From: Pseudomonas sp. BP8
Lineage (GTDB): Bacteria; Pseudomonadota; Gammaproteobacteria; Pseudomonadales; Pseudomonadaceae
Direction: 5' to 3'
Assembly (NCBI RefSeq): GCF_017875955.1
Contig: NZ_JAGINK010000001.1
Coordinates: 1,960,001 to 2,024,000 of the forward strand
DNA: 64,000 nucleotides
Numbering within the stretch: position 1 is the first letter of the stretch; each line of letters opens with the position of its first letter. Shown piece by piece: positions 35,643 through 46,086 of the stretch. Under the pieces are notes generated by a model. That model saw only the letters and a list, made by a program, of their open reading frames with translations, was not told the DNA's origin and ran no database searches. The position numbers and the translations under genes are program-made.

Positions 35643-37769
35643 CTAAACGCGGAACTGTTCCATCAATGCCTGCTGCTGGTTGGCCAGCCGATTCAAGGCC
35701 TGGCTGACCCGGGCCGACTCATCGGCCTGGCCGGCCAGCGAATCGGTGACATCGCGAATCCCGGCGACGTTGCGGTTTACCTCTTCGGCCACCGCACTCT
35801 GCTCCTCGGCGGCCGAGGCAATCTGCAGGTTCATGTCGGTGATCACCGCCACAGCCTCGCCGATCCGCTGCAGGGCGGGCAAGGCCTGTTGCATCTGTCC
35901 GGCGCTGTCCTGGGCTTGGCGCTGGCCGTCGTGCATGGCGCCGACGACTTCCCGGGTGCCCTGCTGCAGGCCTTCGATCACCTGGCGAATCTCTTCTACC
36001 GAAACCTGGGTGCGTTGCGCCAGGTTGCGTACTTCATCGGCGACCACGGCAAAGCCACGCCCGGCCTCGCCGGCGCGGGCGGCCTCGATGGCGGCATTGA
36101 GGGCCAGCAGGTTGGTCTGCTCGGCAATCGCTCGAATCACCTCCAGTACCGAGCCGATCTGCTCGCTACGGCTTTCCAGTGAGCGCGCCTCGGCCATCGC
36201 TGCGTTCATGTCGTAGGCCAAGCGGTCGATCGCCGCGCGGGTATCGGCGACGCGTTGCAAGCCCTCGCGACTGGCCTGATCTGCACCACGCGCGGCTTGT
36301 GCTGCCTGGGCGGCGTTGTGCGCAACATCCTGGGCGGTGGCGCTCATCTCATTGGCGGCAGTGGCGACCTGCTCGATCTCGCGCTGTTGCTGCTGCATGC
36401 CGTTGCTGGTCTGGCTGGCGATTGCCGCGCACTGATCGGCGGTGCCGCGCGCTTCGTCCAGCGAGCCTTTGACCTGGGCGATCACTGGTTGCAGCTTGTC
36501 CAGGAAGCGGTTGAACCAGCCTGTCAGTTGGCCCAGCTCGTCCTGCCTGGCATAGTCCAGGCGGCGGGTCAGGTCGCCTTCGCCGCTAGCGATATCGCGC
36601 AGGCGCTCAGCCACGACAAGGATTGGTCTCGTGACCCCGCGCGCGGTCAGCCAGACCAGTAGCAGGCCAGCCACGGCGGCCCCCAGACCGATCAGCAGGC
36701 TAGTGGTATTAGCTCGCTGGTTGTCAGAGGCCAGGCGTTGATTGAGGGCGACCGCCGGCGCCTGCAGTACCGCTTCGGGCAGCTCCAGCAAAACCTGCCA
36801 GGGCGCTATGTCGGGGATCGGTGCGAACGGCCGCGAGATACGCATCTGGCCTTCATCCATGCGCTGTACTGGCTGGCCGGCGTGTATTGCCGCCAGCAGC
36901 GCCTGGCCTTGCAGGCCTATCGCCTGTGCGAGTGGCTTGCCCAGTTGCGCGCTGTCGCGGCTATGTGCCGCGAGCAATCCGGCCGGGCTGACGATGCTGA
37001 CCTGGCCCTGGCCGTCGAACAGTTCCTGGCGACCGGCCAGGCTCAGTTGCTGCAAGTTGTCCAGGCCGATGTCCAGGCCGATCACGCCAATCACCTTGCC
37101 GTGGTCCAGCAAGGGCAGGGCGATGCTGGTCATCAATACCTGACGGCCATTGACCTCATCGAAGTAGGGCTCGAGCACACAGGCCCTGGCGGTCTCCTGC
37201 GGGCAGGTCAGCCAGCGGTTGTAGGGCAGGCCGTTGCTGCCGACGCGGGTGTCGGCCAGCATCGACTCGGGCATGGCCTCCGCCTCCAGGGTGCCGTGCT
37301 GCGGCTGCGACCAGTACAGCGAGAAGCGGCCACTGTCATTGCTGCCCTGGGTGGCCTGGCCGACGAAGCGGGCATCCTGCTGGTCGAGGGCGTTTGGCTG
37401 GAACACCAGGTACAGGCCGATCAGGTCGGCATTGCCCGCCAATGCGGCGCGGGCCTGGGTGGTGAGCGCTTCGCGCACGTTTCCGGCGCCTTGCTGCCGG
37501 AGTACCTGCACCAGGCGGCTGAAGCCAGTGCCGTACTGGTAGGCATCCATGAAGTAGCGCTGAATACGTAACGCTTGGGTTTCGGCGTGAGCCTGCAAGC
37601 GCAGGCGTGCGCTGTGGTCGAGCAGTTCGCTGTTGGCCGCAAACACCTCGGCTGAGCTGCGTCGGGCCTGGGTCAGCGATGTGGCCACCAACAGGGCGAC
37701 GACCAGCAGCAGGCACAGGCCGGCGAGCAGGGTGATCTTCCACTGGATGGAGAGGCGGCGCAGGAGCAT
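35643..37769 (-). CDS. Methyl-accepting chemotaxis protein, dCache type, McpU-like
   Basis: 708 residues from ATG 37769 (AAGGA upstream). Order: TM1 (about 10-33), a periplasmic dCache-type sensor of about 250 residues, TM2 near 290-320, HAMP, and a cytoplasmic coiled coil. The coiled coil holds the invariant hairpin [20 protein letters not shown] followed by [14 protein letters not shown]. The neighbour is a putrescine-importer-type permease 56 bases upstream. In P. putida KT2440 the polyamine receptor McpU (PP_1228) is in this genomic position, from memory, so polyamine sensing is inferred. The C-terminus MEQFRV lacks a pentapeptide tether. Confidence 0.85.
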   Translation of the reverse strand: MLLRRLSIQWKITLLAGLCLLLVVALLVATSLTQARRSSAEVFAANSELLDHSARLRLQAHAETQALRIQRYFMDAYQYGTGFSRLVQVLRQQGAGNVREALTTQARAALAGNADLIGLYLVFQPNALDQQDARFVGQATQGSNDSGRFSLYWSQPQHGTLEAEAMPESMLADTRVGSNGLPYNRWLTCPQETARACVLEPYFDEVNGRQVLMTSIALPLLDHGKVIGVIGLDIGLDNLQQLSLAGRQELFDGQGQVSIVSPAGLLAAHSRDSAQLGKPLAQAIGLQGQALLAAIHAGQPVQRMDEGQMRISRPFAPIPDIAPWQVLLELPEAVLQAPAVALNQRLASDNQRANTTSLLIGLGAAVAGLLLVWLTARGVTRPILVVAERLRDIASGEGDLTRRLDYARQDELGQLTGWFNRFLDKLQPVIAQVKGSLDEARGTADQCAAIASQTSNGMQQQQREIEQVATAANEMSATAQDVAHNAAQAAQAARGADQASREGLQRVADTRAAIDRLAYDMNAAMAEARSLESRSEQIGSVLEVIRAIAEQTNLLALNAAIEAARAGEAGRGFAVVADEVRNLAQRTQVSVEEIRQVIEGLQQGTREVVGAMHDGQRQAQDSAGQMQQALPALQRIGEAVAVITDMNLQIASAAEEQSAVAEEVNRNVAGIRDVTDSLAGQADESARVSQALNRLANQQQALMEQFRV

Positions 37770-37825
37770 GGGATTTCCTTCTCGAACAGGCCGACGCCCG
37801 CGGTCAGGCGGGCGTCGAAGGGAGG

Positions 37826-39178
37826 TCATTCAGCGATGCAGTTGGGCGGCGCAACGCGGAAGGCCTTGGTCAGCCAGCCCAGGTAGAGCAGCCCCAGCAG
37901 GGCCCAGGCGCCGCCAAACAGCAACGAGTGCTCGTTCAGGTCGAGCCAGAGCGAGACGATGATGCAAAAGCCGATGGTCGGCAGTACCAGGTACTTGAGG
38001 GTGTTCGCCACGCCCTTGTTGCGCTTCTCGCGCAGGTAGCAGTGGTTGATCACCGACAGGTTGACGAAGCTGAACGCCACCAGCGCGCCGAAGTTGATCA
38101 CCGAGGTTGCCGTGACCAGGTCGAAGAAGATCGCCGACATCGCCACCAGGCCGACCACCGCGATGTTCACCACCGGGGTCTTGTAGCGTGAGTGCAGTCG
38201 GGCAAACACCTTGCTCGGAATCACCCCGTCACGCCCCATCACGTACAGCAGGCGCGATACGCTGGTCTGCGAAGCCAGGCCCGAGGCGATGGTGTTGATC
38301 ACCGTGCAGGCGATGAACACCGACTGGAACAGCTTGCCGCCGACATACAGGGCAATCTCCGGCAGTGCCGCTTCCTGGTCGTGGAAGCGCTGCATGGTCG
38401 GGAAGTAGGCCTGGATGAAGTAGGACACCAGAATGAACACCAGGCCGCCAATCAGCGCGGTCAGAAAGATCGCCCGGGGAATGGTCTTGGCCGGGTCGCG
38501 GGTTTCTTCGGACAGGCAGGTCACGGCGTCAAAGCCAAGGAACGAGAAGCAGAGGATGGTCGCGCCGGCGGCGAGGGCGCTGAACTGGGTCTGCGCATCG
38601 GCGAAGGGGCTCAGGCTCCAGGCCGTACCCAGGCCTTCGCCGTGGTCAAGGCCGCGTACGCAGAGGTAGATGAACACCGCAATGATCGCCACCTGCACCG
38701 CCACGAACAGCGCGTTGAAATGCGCCACCAGATTGATGCTGCGCATATTGACCAGGCTGATCAGGGTGACGAAACCTGCCACCCAGATCCATTGCGGCAC
38801 TTCGGGGAACATCGCCGAGAGATACAGCTTGGCCAGCAGCGCGTTGACCATCGGCAGCAGCAAGTAATCGAGCAGTGACGACCAACCGACCAGAAAGCCC
38901 ACGTGCGGGTTGATTGCGCGCTGGGTGTAGGTATAGGCCGAACCCGATTGGGGGAAGCGGCGTACCAGGGTGCCGTAGCTGACGGCGGTGAACAGTACGC
39001 CGAGCAGGGCCAGGATATAGGCACTGGGAACATGCCCGGCGGTGATGCCGGAGACGATGCCGAAAGTGTCGAACACGGTCATCGGCGTGAGATACGCCAA
39101 ACCGATGATCACCACATGCCACAGGCGCAGGGACTTGCGCATCTGGCCGCCGCCGATAGTGTTCTGTTCAGGCTGCAT
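37826..39178 (-). CDS. APC-family permease, putrescine importer PuuP-like
   Basis: 450 residues, about twelve membrane helices, GGAG 10 bases before the ATG. It begins [20 protein letters not shown] and contains the APC consensus [23 protein letters not shown] (short segments shown in two parts in related PuuP). Resemblance is strongest to putrescine importers. The chemoreceptor gene follows on the same strand with a 56-base gap, so transport and chemotaxis to the same compound are probably linked. Confidence 0.82.
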   Translation of the reverse strand: MQPEQNTIGGGQMRKSLRLWHVVIIGLAYLTPMTVFDTFGIVSGITAGHVPSAYILALLGVLFTAVSYGTLVRRFPQSGSAYTYTQRAINPHVGFLVGWSSLLDYLLLPMVNALLAKLYLSAMFPEVPQWIWVAGFVTLISLVNMRSINLVAHFNALFVAVQVAIIAVFIYLCVRGLDHGEGLGTAWSLSPFADAQTQFSALAAGATILCFSFLGFDAVTCLSEETRDPAKTIPRAIFLTALIGGLVFILVSYFIQAYFPTMQRFHDQEAALPEIALYVGGKLFQSVFIACTVINTIASGLASQTSVSRLLYVMGRDGVIPSKVFARLHSRYKTPVVNIAVVGLVAMSAIFFDLVTATSVINFGALVAFSFVNLSVINHCYLREKRNKGVANTLKYLVLPTIGFCIIVSLWLDLNEHSLLFGGAWALLGLLYLGWLTKAFRVAPPNCIAE

Positions 39179-39685
39179 GCGGGTAGCACTCCGGGGCCTG
39201 GACAGCGTAGGAGGCGTATTGCGGGCGCGACAAGGTCATGCGGGTGGGCTCCATGTTGTTTACCTTTTATGGTGGAGCGGCAGTTGGCGCGTGCGGCGCG
39301 CCTGTGTCAGGTCGTGCTGGGTGGATCTGGGCAGGTGGACGAAGGGTGATCGCGGCGCTGCTTGTCTTTGATCGGCGGGCGCTCGATTGCGTGGTGAAAA
39401 TAAAAAACGATTAGCCCATTCTCGTCAAGTTAAACATGACAAGGTGTTACGGCAATACGATCGTAATCGGCTATTTAAGCCTTTATGCTGCTTTTTGGTG
39501 CATTTTTTGTCTTTTATGATCGATTATGATGTTCGTAAAAATTTACGAATAGAGTTTTGCTCGGAACATTCAGGCAACAATTTCCACACTGATGACGCCG
39601 CATCAGGCGATCGTCGGTGCTACCCTTTGCGCCCCCGCGCGACGTCTGTTGCGCCTAGCCCTATGGACAGCACTCGGTTCAATTC
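39179..39685. other. Divergent promoter region of 507 bp with two palindromes
   Basis: AT-rich DNA between the permease and the DUF945 gene. It contains TTCGTAAA-AA-TTTACGAA (39532-39549) and TACGATCGTA (39456-39465). No gene or tRNA is seen. Confidence 0.6.
39532..39549. promoter_or_regulatory. 18-bp perfect palindrome, candidate operator
   Basis: TTCGTAAA-AA-TTTACGAA has 8-bp arms and a 2-bp centre, lying 137 bases before the DUF945 start and about 350 before the permease. The bound factor is unknown. Confidence 0.5.
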
Positions 39686-41203
39686 ATGAAGAAATCAGTA
39701 GGCATCCTTTCCGGTCTGGCCGTTGCCATCGCCGTTGCAGCCATCGCTGGCGCCTGGTACACCGGCAAGCAATTGCCTGCCGAGCTGGCCAGCTCGGTCG
39801 CCCGCGCCAACCAGGAAATGACCAAGGCCACCACCGGCACCGGCGGCAGCATGGCCCTGGAGTTGGTCTCGTTGGAGCGGCACTTCTTCTCCAGCACCGC
39901 GCATTACCGGCTCAAGGCCAAGGATGTCTGGCTAGGCGAGGGCGAGGCGCTGAACTTTGACGTGGGTATTGTCGATCAGCTCGAGCACGGGCCGTTTCCA
40001 TGGTCGCGGGTCAAGGCCCTGAAGCTGATGCCGGTGATGGTTGCCAGCAACGGCAGCCTGGAAAAGGATGACTACACCGCGGCCTGGTTCAACGCCGCTG
40101 GCGACCGGTCGCCGGTCACTGCGCAGGTCAGCGTCGGCTACGGCGGTCACATCGACAGCGATATCCGCCTGGCGCCGGTCAAGTTCAACGAGCCTGATGG
40201 CAATACCCTGGACTTCTCTGGCCTGCAGCTGCTGCTCAGCGGCGACAGCGAAGGCAAGGCGGTGAAGATCCACGGCAATGCCGGGCGCTTGGACATGAAA
40301 CTGGTCGGTGACGACCATCCGCCCGCAAGCTTTACCTTTGAGGGCCTGAAGATCGGCGGCAATCTGGCCAGCACCGGCTATGACATGGTCTATGTCGGCA
40401 ACCTCGACCTGCTCCTCGGGCAGATCCAGGCGACTCTCGGGCCGAAACAGGAAGTGCTCTTGCTCAAGGGGCTGGAGCAAAACAACCTGTACAGCGCCGA
40501 AGGCAAGGACAAGCTCGGTGGGCGTATCGAGTACAAGGTGTCCGACATCAGCTACGCGGGTCGCCAGGTGGGTAGCGCGCAGATGGTAGTGACCCTGAAG
40601 TCGCTGGATATTCCCGCACTGCAATCACTGGCCGAGTGGTACCAGACCAAGGTGCCTGAAGTGCAGGAAATGCAGCGCGCCACAGCGGCGGGCGAGCCGC
40701 TGCCTTCGTTCAACATGAGCGAGGAAGAGAAGGTCAAGGTTCAAGCCGACTTGCAGAAGCTCCTCGTCGCCAAGCCGAAACTGGCCATCGAGGACCTTTC
40801 GTTCAAGACTGCCAATGGCCAGAGCCGCTTCAGCCTGGCGCTGGACTTCGCCAACCCGGCGTCGTTCGATCTGCCGCCTGACCAGCTCGGCAAGCAACTG
40901 GTCAGCCAGCTGAAGGGCGAGCTGTCGCTGTCCAAGCCAATGATCGGCGACCTGGCGACCCTGCAGGCCCTGCTTGAAGGCCAGAGCGATGCCCAGGCCA
41001 TCGCCCAGCAGTCGAGCCAGGCCGGCGAGATGGTCGGCATGATGGCGCTGCAGAGCGGCATGGCCACGGTGAAGGGCGACGACGTAGTGTCGAGCTTGCA
41101 CTATGCCGATGGCATGGTCGATTTCAACGGCAAGAAGATGACCCTCGAGGAGTTCGCCATGATCCTCGGTGCGCACTTGGCTGCACTGTCGCCGCAGGGC
41201 TGA
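39686..41203 (+). CDS. DUF945 (YdgA-like) protein
   Basis: 505 residues. An N-terminal membrane anchor or signal (KKSVGILSGLAVAIAVAAIA) is followed by a long soluble region. Family features are GAWYTGKQL near the start, a central SxxAxGxDxxxVGNLDLLLGQ-type stretch and a C-terminal YADGMVDFNGKKMTLEEF. DUF945 proteins are periplasmic or membrane-bound and of unknown function. Nothing nearby assigns a pathway. Confidence 0.85.
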   Translation: MKKSVGILSGLAVAIAVAAIAGAWYTGKQLPAELASSVARANQEMTKATTGTGGSMALELVSLERHFFSSTAHYRLKAKDVWLGEGEALNFDVGIVDQLEHGPFPWSRVKALKLMPVMVASNGSLEKDDYTAAWFNAAGDRSPVTAQVSVGYGGHIDSDIRLAPVKFNEPDGNTLDFSGLQLLLSGDSEGKAVKIHGNAGRLDMKLVGDDHPPASFTFEGLKIGGNLASTGYDMVYVGNLDLLLGQIQATLGPKQEVLLLKGLEQNNLYSAEGKDKLGGRIEYKVSDISYAGRQVGSAQMVVTLKSLDIPALQSLAEWYQTKVPEVQEMQRATAAGEPLPSFNMSEEEKVKVQADLQKLLVAKPKLAIEDLSFKTANGQSRFSLALDFANPASFDLPPDQLGKQLVSQLKGELSLSKPMIGDLATLQALLEGQSDAQAIAQQSSQAGEMVGMMALQSGMATVKGDDVVSSLHYADGMVDFNGKKMTLEEFAMILGAHLAALSPQG

Positions 41204-41504
41204 TCGTCGTTGGCTGGGCTGGCCCCAATGCCAGTTCGCTAATACCGGGTCGCCGGGTTTGGGGCTGCAGAGCAGCCCCGGCTTCTTGACTGGCTGCAAG
41301 TGTGCTGTAGCTGCCGGAGAACGCGGGCAAGCCACAAAAATAGCTTTTGCATTGACCTGATTGTCTGTAGCCTTCGGCGCGATAATAATCCCCGCCCGCA
41401 GAGGGCCGTGAGGGCCTGCGTGCCGTCCGGCACCAATAGCCGATCTGCCAGGGCTGGGTGATACACTCGACTGACGCGCACGCGCGCCCGCAGGTCCAGC
41501 GATC
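41204..41504. other. Intergenic region of 301 bp before nadA
   Basis: It contains one stem-loop (GGGGCTGC-AGA-GCAGCCCC, about 41261-41279) that could terminate the DUF945 transcript, although the T run is weak. An AT-rich segment near 41380-41390 (CGATAATAATCC) may hold the nadA promoter. No gene is seen. Confidence 0.5.
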
Positions 41505-42563
41505 ATGACCCAGATTTCCGAACGCCTGTTGGTTCAAGCTCATCTTGACGCCAAGCAGCCTAATCCCCTGACGCCCGCGCAGGAGGCCGAGTACCGTGCG
41601 GCCATCGCCGCCGAGCTCAAGGCCCAGAACGCCGTTCTGGTCGCCCACTTCTACTGTGATCCGGTGATCCAGGCGCTGGCCGAAGAAACCGGCGGGTGTG
41701 TCTCCGACTCACTGGAGATGGCCCGTTTCGGCAAGAATCACCCTGCCGATACGGTGATCGTTGCTGGCGTGCGCTTCATGGGCGAGACAGCCAAGATCCT
41801 CACCCCGGAAAAACGCATCCTCATGCCGACCCTCGAAGCGACCTGCTCGCTCGACCTGGGTTGCCCGGTAGAAGAGTTCTCGGCGTTCTGCGACAAGCAC
41901 CCGGAGCGAACCGTGGTGGTCTATGCCAATACCTCTGCTGCGGTAAAGGCCCGTGCCGACTGGGTGGTGACCTCCAGCTGCGCGCTGGAAATCGTCGAGA
42001 CCCTGATGGACAACGGTGAGACCATCATCTGGGGCCCCGACCAGCACCTGGGTCGCTACATTCAGAAGAAGACTGGCGCCGACATGCTGCTGTGGGACGG
42101 TGCCTGCATCGTCCATGAAGAGTTCAAGTCGCGGCAGTTGGCCGACATGAAAGCGCTGTACCCGGATGCCGCGATCCTGGTGCACCCGGAGTCGCCGGAG
42201 TCGGTGATCGACCTGGCTGATGCGGTGGGCTCTACCAGCCAGTTGATTGCAGCCGCGCAGACCCTGCCAAACAAGACCTTTATCGTCGCGACCGACAGCG
42301 GCATCTTCTACAAGATGCAGCAGCTGTGCCCGGACAAGGAATTCGTTGCGGCGCCGACTGCCGGTAATGGTGGGTCGTGCCGTAGCTGTGCGCACTGCCC
42401 GTGGATGGCGATGAATACCCTGGAGCGCTTGCTCGACTGCCTGCAGAAGGGCAGTAACGAGATCCTCGTCGACCCGGCGTTGATTCCGCGGGCGATCAAG
42501 CCGCTCAAGCGCATGCTCGACTTCGCCCAGGCTGCGCGGATGAAGCTGTCAGGTAACGCCTGA
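41505..42563 (+). CDS. nadA: Quinolinate synthase A
   Basis: 352 residues. Iron-sulfur cysteines are seen in [23 protein letters not shown] and [10 protein letters not shown], and the active-site strand is [20 protein letters not shown]. It condenses iminoaspartate and DHAP to quinolinate in NAD synthesis, using a 4Fe-4S cluster. Convergent with bepA, with a GC hairpin between. Confidence 0.96.
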   Translation: MTQISERLLVQAHLDAKQPNPLTPAQEAEYRAAIAAELKAQNAVLVAHFYCDPVIQALAEETGGCVSDSLEMARFGKNHPADTVIVAGVRFMGETAKILTPEKRILMPTLEATCSLDLGCPVEEFSAFCDKHPERTVVVYANTSAAVKARADWVVTSSCALEIVETLMDNGETIIWGPDQHLGRYIQKKTGADMLLWDGACIVHEEFKSRQLADMKALYPDAAILVHPESPESVIDLADAVGSTSQLIAAAQTLPNKTFIVATDSGIFYKMQQLCPDKEFVAAPTAGNGGSCRSCAHCPWMAMNTLERLLDCLQKGSNEILVDPALIPRAIKPLKRMLDFAQAARMKLSGNA

Positions 42564-42610
42564 TCTCTGCGTAACGAGGGCCGCTTTGCGGCCCCGGTAC
42601 ACCCATCGTC

Positions 42611-44044
42611 CTAGCGCATCATGTCCTTGACCATGCGCTGCTGCTCAAGAATCTGCCGCTGGCGCGCATCGATCTGCGACGCCAGGGGGAAGTTGCTCCC
42701 CGCCCGCCGCTTGGCAAAATCAAGTTGCTGCACCGCCTGGTCAAAATCGCCGACCAAGGTGAAGTACTCGGCCCGCGCTCGATGCAGGCCAATGGTATTG
42801 CCCGACAAACCGCGCACCTCGGCCACCTCGTACCAGACATCCGGATCATCCGGGCGCTTCTTGACCAGATCATCCAGCACCTTCTCCGCTTCGGCTGGCT
42901 TGCTCTGCTTGATCAGCAGGTCTGCACGCAGTTGTTGCAGCGGATAATTGCTGGGATACAGGCCGCGCAGCCGCTCGACCCGCTGCTGGGCATCGGCCAG
43001 GCGGTTGTTGGTGATGTCCAGGTCGACCTGCGCCAGGTTGTAGGTGAGGTCGTTGGGCGCCTTGGCCAGCAGCGGCTTGAGGTTCTCGCGCGCTTCGTTG
43101 AGACGGCCACCCTTGATCTGCGCCAGCGCCAAGCCATAGCGCGCAGCATCGAGGTTGGGATTCTGGTCGAGCTGATCACGAAAGCGCTTGGCCGCAAGCC
43201 CTGGGGTCTCTTCATAGGTCAAGGCAACGCGGGCGCGGATCAGCTGGTAGCGCAGGCTGTCCTCGACGCCGCCCTTGGGCATCTGTTCGGCACGGTTGCG
43301 GGTGTCGGCGATCCGCGACTCGGTGACCGGGTGAGTCAGGAGAAACTCTGGCGGCTTGGCGCCATAGCGGTACTGCCGCGCCAGACGTTCGAACATGCTC
43401 GGCATGGTGCGCGGATCGAAGCCGGCTTTCTCAAGGTTCTGGATGCCGATGCGGTCGGCTTCCTGTTCGTTCTGTCGAGAGAAGCGCCGCTGCTCCTGAA
43501 TCGCCGCCGCCTGGGTGCCGGCGATCAGGCCGATACCGGCGTCCCCGCCACCGCCCGCCGCCAGTACGATGCCCGCCAGCAGCGCGGCCATCATCGGCAG
43601 TTGCATGCGCTGCTGGGCCTCGACCCCGCGAGCGAAGTGGCGTTGCGACAAGTGCGCCAGTTCGTGGGCCAGCACCGAGGCATATTCGCCTTCGCTCTGG
43701 GCATTGAGAAACAGCCCGCCGTTGACCCCGACGATCCCGCCGGGGGCGGCGAAGGCGTTGAGTTCGCGGCTGTCGATCAGGATGAATTCCAGGCGTCGGT
43801 CCTGCAGTTGGCTGGTTTCAGCCAGCTTGTACACGCTGGTCTCGACGTAGTCCTTGAGCTGCGGGTCGTTCAACTGCTTGACGTTGCCCCGCAGCAGGCT
43901 CAGCCAGGCACGGCCAAGTTCATGCTCCTGTTGCGGTGAAACGATGGCAGAACTGGCATCGCCCAGTGACGGCAGGTCGTCGGCATGGCCGGGGACGGCC
44001 ATCAGGCAGGCCAGCGTCAGCAGGGTGGGGCGCAGTAGATTCAT
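42611..44044 (-). CDS. bepA: M48 family periplasmic metalloprotease with TPR repeats, BepA-like
   Basis: 477 residues from ATG 44044. Signal peptide MNLLRPTLLTLACLMAVPGHA, zinc site HELAHLSQRH (HExxH), third ligand region EQEADRIG, then about four TPR units to the C-terminus. BepA (YfgC) cleaves or assists stalled LptD/Bam substrates at the outer membrane. The longer frame to 44230 has no signal peptide and is rejected. Confidence 0.9.
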   Translation of the reverse strand: MNLLRPTLLTLACLMAVPGHADDLPSLGDASSAIVSPQQEHELGRAWLSLLRGNVKQLNDPQLKDYVETSVYKLAETSQLQDRRLEFILIDSRELNAFAAPGGIVGVNGGLFLNAQSEGEYASVLAHELAHLSQRHFARGVEAQQRMQLPMMAALLAGIVLAAGGGGDAGIGLIAGTQAAAIQEQRRFSRQNEQEADRIGIQNLEKAGFDPRTMPSMFERLARQYRYGAKPPEFLLTHPVTESRIADTRNRAEQMPKGGVEDSLRYQLIRARVALTYEETPGLAAKRFRDQLDQNPNLDAARYGLALAQIKGGRLNEARENLKPLLAKAPNDLTYNLAQVDLDITNNRLADAQQRVERLRGLYPSNYPLQQLRADLLIKQSKPAEAEKVLDDLVKKRPDDPDVWYEVAEVRGLSGNTIGLHRARAEYFTLVGDFDQAVQQLDFAKRRAGSNFPLASQIDARQRQILEQQRMVKDMMR

Positions 44045-44166
44045 GCATGAAGCTCGCGTCGGGTCAAAGATCCCTACTGTAGCCCGCTCACACCTTGGCG
44101 ACCAGTGGCGGTATCCTACGAAGCTTGTCTGCCATGCACTGTTGTCCCCGCCAGGAGCCCCCTCGG

Positions 44167-44406
44167 ATGATTGATACCCTGACCTGCGACGCCGAACTCG
44201 ACGCCAGCGGGCTGAACTGCCCCTTGCCACTGCTCAAGGCAAAAATGGAACTCAATCGCCTGGCCAGCGGCGCAGTGCTCAAAGTGATTGCCACCGACGC
44301 CGGTTCGCAACGCGACTTCAGCACTTTTGCCCGCTTGTCCGGTCATACGCTGCTGCACGAAACGGCCGAGTCCGGCACCTATACCTACTGGCTGCGCAAG
44401 GCCTGA
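44167..44406 (+). CDS. TusA-like sulfur-carrier protein
   Basis: 79 residues from ATG 44167 (GGAG about 9 bases upstream). The SirA/TusA fold with the catalytic CPxP motif GLNCPLPLLKAK puts the sulfur-carrying Cys at residue 18. It may act in thiouridine or molybdenum-cofactor sulfur relay. It is followed 21 bases later by an AI-2E-family permease, a pairing seen in many pseudomonads. Confidence 0.88.
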   Translation: MIDTLTCDAELDASGLNCPLPLLKAKMELNRLASGAVLKVIATDAGSQRDFSTFARLSGHTLLHETAESGTYTYWLRKA

Positions 44407-44427
44407 GTTTTCTCCCAAGGATCGTCA

Positions 44428-45498
44428 ATGTTCAAAGTGCTTCGCGACTGGATGCAGCGCTACTTCTCCGACGAGGAGGCGGTGGTGCTGGCGGTCCTGC
44501 TGTTCCTGGCTTTCACTGCGGTACTGACCCTGGGCGGCATGCTCGCGCCGGTGTTGGCGGGGCTGGTCCTGGCCTTTCTCATGCAGGGGCTGGTCAACGC
44601 CCTGGAGCGGCTGAAGGTACCCAGCGGTGTTGCGGTCGGGGTGGTGTTCGCCCTGTTCATGGGGGCCTTGGCGGTGTTTCTGCTGGTGCTGGTGCCGCTG
44701 CTCTGGCATCAGTTGATCACGCTGTTCAACGAGTTGCCGGGGATGCTCGGCAAATGGCAGTCGCTGCTGTTGCTGCTGCCAGAGCGTTATCCGCACCTGG
44801 TGAGCGACGAGCAGGTGCTGCGCGCGATCGAGTCGGTGCGCGGCGAGATCGGCAAGTTCGGCCAGTGGGCGTTGACCTTCTCCCTGTCGAGCCTGCCGCT
44901 GCTGGTCAACGCCATGATCTACCTGGTGCTGGTGCCGATCCTGGTGTTCTTCTTCCTCAAGGACCGCGAGCTGATCGCCCGTTGGGTCAGCGGTTACCTG
45001 CCGCGTGAGCGCACCCTGCTGACGCGGGTGGGCGACGAGATGAACCGGCAGATCGCCAACTATATTCGCGGCAAGGGCATCGAGATCCTGATCTGTGGGA
45101 TCGCCACCTACATCGCCTTTATCAGTCTGGGGCTCAACTACGCAGCGTTGCTGGCGCTGTTGGTGGGGCTGTCGGTGGTGGTGCCGTATGTGGGGGCGGT
45201 GGTGGTGACCGTGCCGGTGACGCTGATCGCGCTGTTCCAGTGGGGCTGGGGTGATCAGTTCATCTACCTGATGGCGGTGTACGCGATCATCCAGGCGCTG
45301 GATGGCAACGTGCTGGTGCCGCTGTTGTTCTCCGAGGCGGTCAGCCTGCACCCGGTGGCGATCATCTGCGCGGTGTTGCTGTTTGGCGGGCTGTGGGGCT
45401 TTTGGGGGATCTTCTTTGCGATCCCGCTGGCGACCTTGTTCAAGGCCGTGCTGGATGCCTGGCCGCGGCAAGAGCCAGCGGTAGCACCGCTGCTCTGA
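44428..45498 (+). CDS. AI-2E family transporter (PerM-like permease)
   Basis: 356 residues, seven or eight membrane helices. Family segments are FNELPGMLGKWQ, VLVPILVFFFLKDRELI, GLNYAALLALLVGLSVVVPY and LDGNVLVPLLFSEAVSLHPV. The family includes TqsA-type exporters and PerM. Substrate is unknown. Cotranscribed with the TusA-like gene. Confidence 0.88.
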   Translation: MFKVLRDWMQRYFSDEEAVVLAVLLFLAFTAVLTLGGMLAPVLAGLVLAFLMQGLVNALERLKVPSGVAVGVVFALFMGALAVFLLVLVPLLWHQLITLFNELPGMLGKWQSLLLLLPERYPHLVSDEQVLRAIESVRGEIGKFGQWALTFSLSSLPLLVNAMIYLVLVPILVFFFLKDRELIARWVSGYLPRERTLLTRVGDEMNRQIANYIRGKGIEILICGIATYIAFISLGLNYAALLALLVGLSVVVPYVGAVVVTVPVTLIALFQWGWGDQFIYLMAVYAIIQALDGNVLVPLLFSEAVSLHPVAIICAVLLFGGLWGFWGIFFAIPLATLFKAVLDAWPRQEPAVAPLL

Positions 45499-45504
45499 TC
45501 ACTG

Positions 45505-45594
45505 GGGCCGCTCCCGCGGGATCGCACGCCTCAATGGGCTGCGCCAACCTTGTGCGAGCGGCCTTGTGTCGCGAAAGGGCTGCGCAGCAGCCCC
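45505..45594. repeat. REP pair of the GCGACACAAGG class
   Basis: GGGGCCGCTCCCGCGGGATC faces GAGCGGCCTTGTGTCGCGAA...GCAGCCCC between convergent genes. Confidence 0.7.
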
Positions 45595-45602
45595 AACCGA
45601 TC

Positions 45603-46076
45603 TCAAGCCTTGTGCAGGGCCTCAGCCGCTGCCAGCACGGCATCGACATGCCCCGGCACCTTCACCCCACGCCATTCCTGACGCAGTACTCCATCCTTGT
45701 CGATCAGGAAGGTGCTGCGGTCCACCCCCAGGTATTCCTTGCCATACAGCTTCTTCAGCTTGATCACATCGAACAGCTGGCACAGCGCCTCGTCCTTGTC
45801 GCTGATCAGCTCAAAGGTAAAGCCCTGCTTGGCCTTGAAGTTCTCATGCGACTTGATGCCGTCGCGCGATACGCCAAACACCACGGTATTGGCAGCCTGG
45901 AACGCTGCATGCTGATCGCGAAAGCCTTGGCCTTCGGTGGTGCAGCCCGGGGTGCTGTCCTTCGGGTAGAAGTACAAAACCACTTGCTGACCCTTGAGTT
46001 CAGCGAGGCTCACAGCCTGGCCGCTGGTGGCCTGGGCCTGGAAATCGGCAACGGGTTGGTCGAGTGCTACGGCCAT
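45603..46076 (-). CDS. bcp: Thioredoxin-dependent peroxiredoxin BCP/PrxQ
   Basis: 157 residues. The peroxidatic Cys45 lies in KDSTPGCTTEG. The Cys five residues later in E. coli BCP is Gln50 here; another Cys99 (DEALCQLF) may act as resolving residue, as in PrxQ variants. It reduces hydrogen and organic peroxides. The gcvR gene lies 10 bases upstream on the same strand, so they form an operon. Confidence 0.92.
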   Translation of the reverse strand: MAVALDQPVADFQAQATSGQAVSLAELKGQQVVLYFYPKDSTPGCTTEGQGFRDQHAAFQAANTVVFGVSRDGIKSHENFKAKQGFTFELISDKDEALCQLFDVIKLKKLYGKEYLGVDRSTFLIDKDGVLRQEWRGVKVPGHVDAVLAAAEALHKA

Positions 46077-46086
46077 GGGAGTTTCC

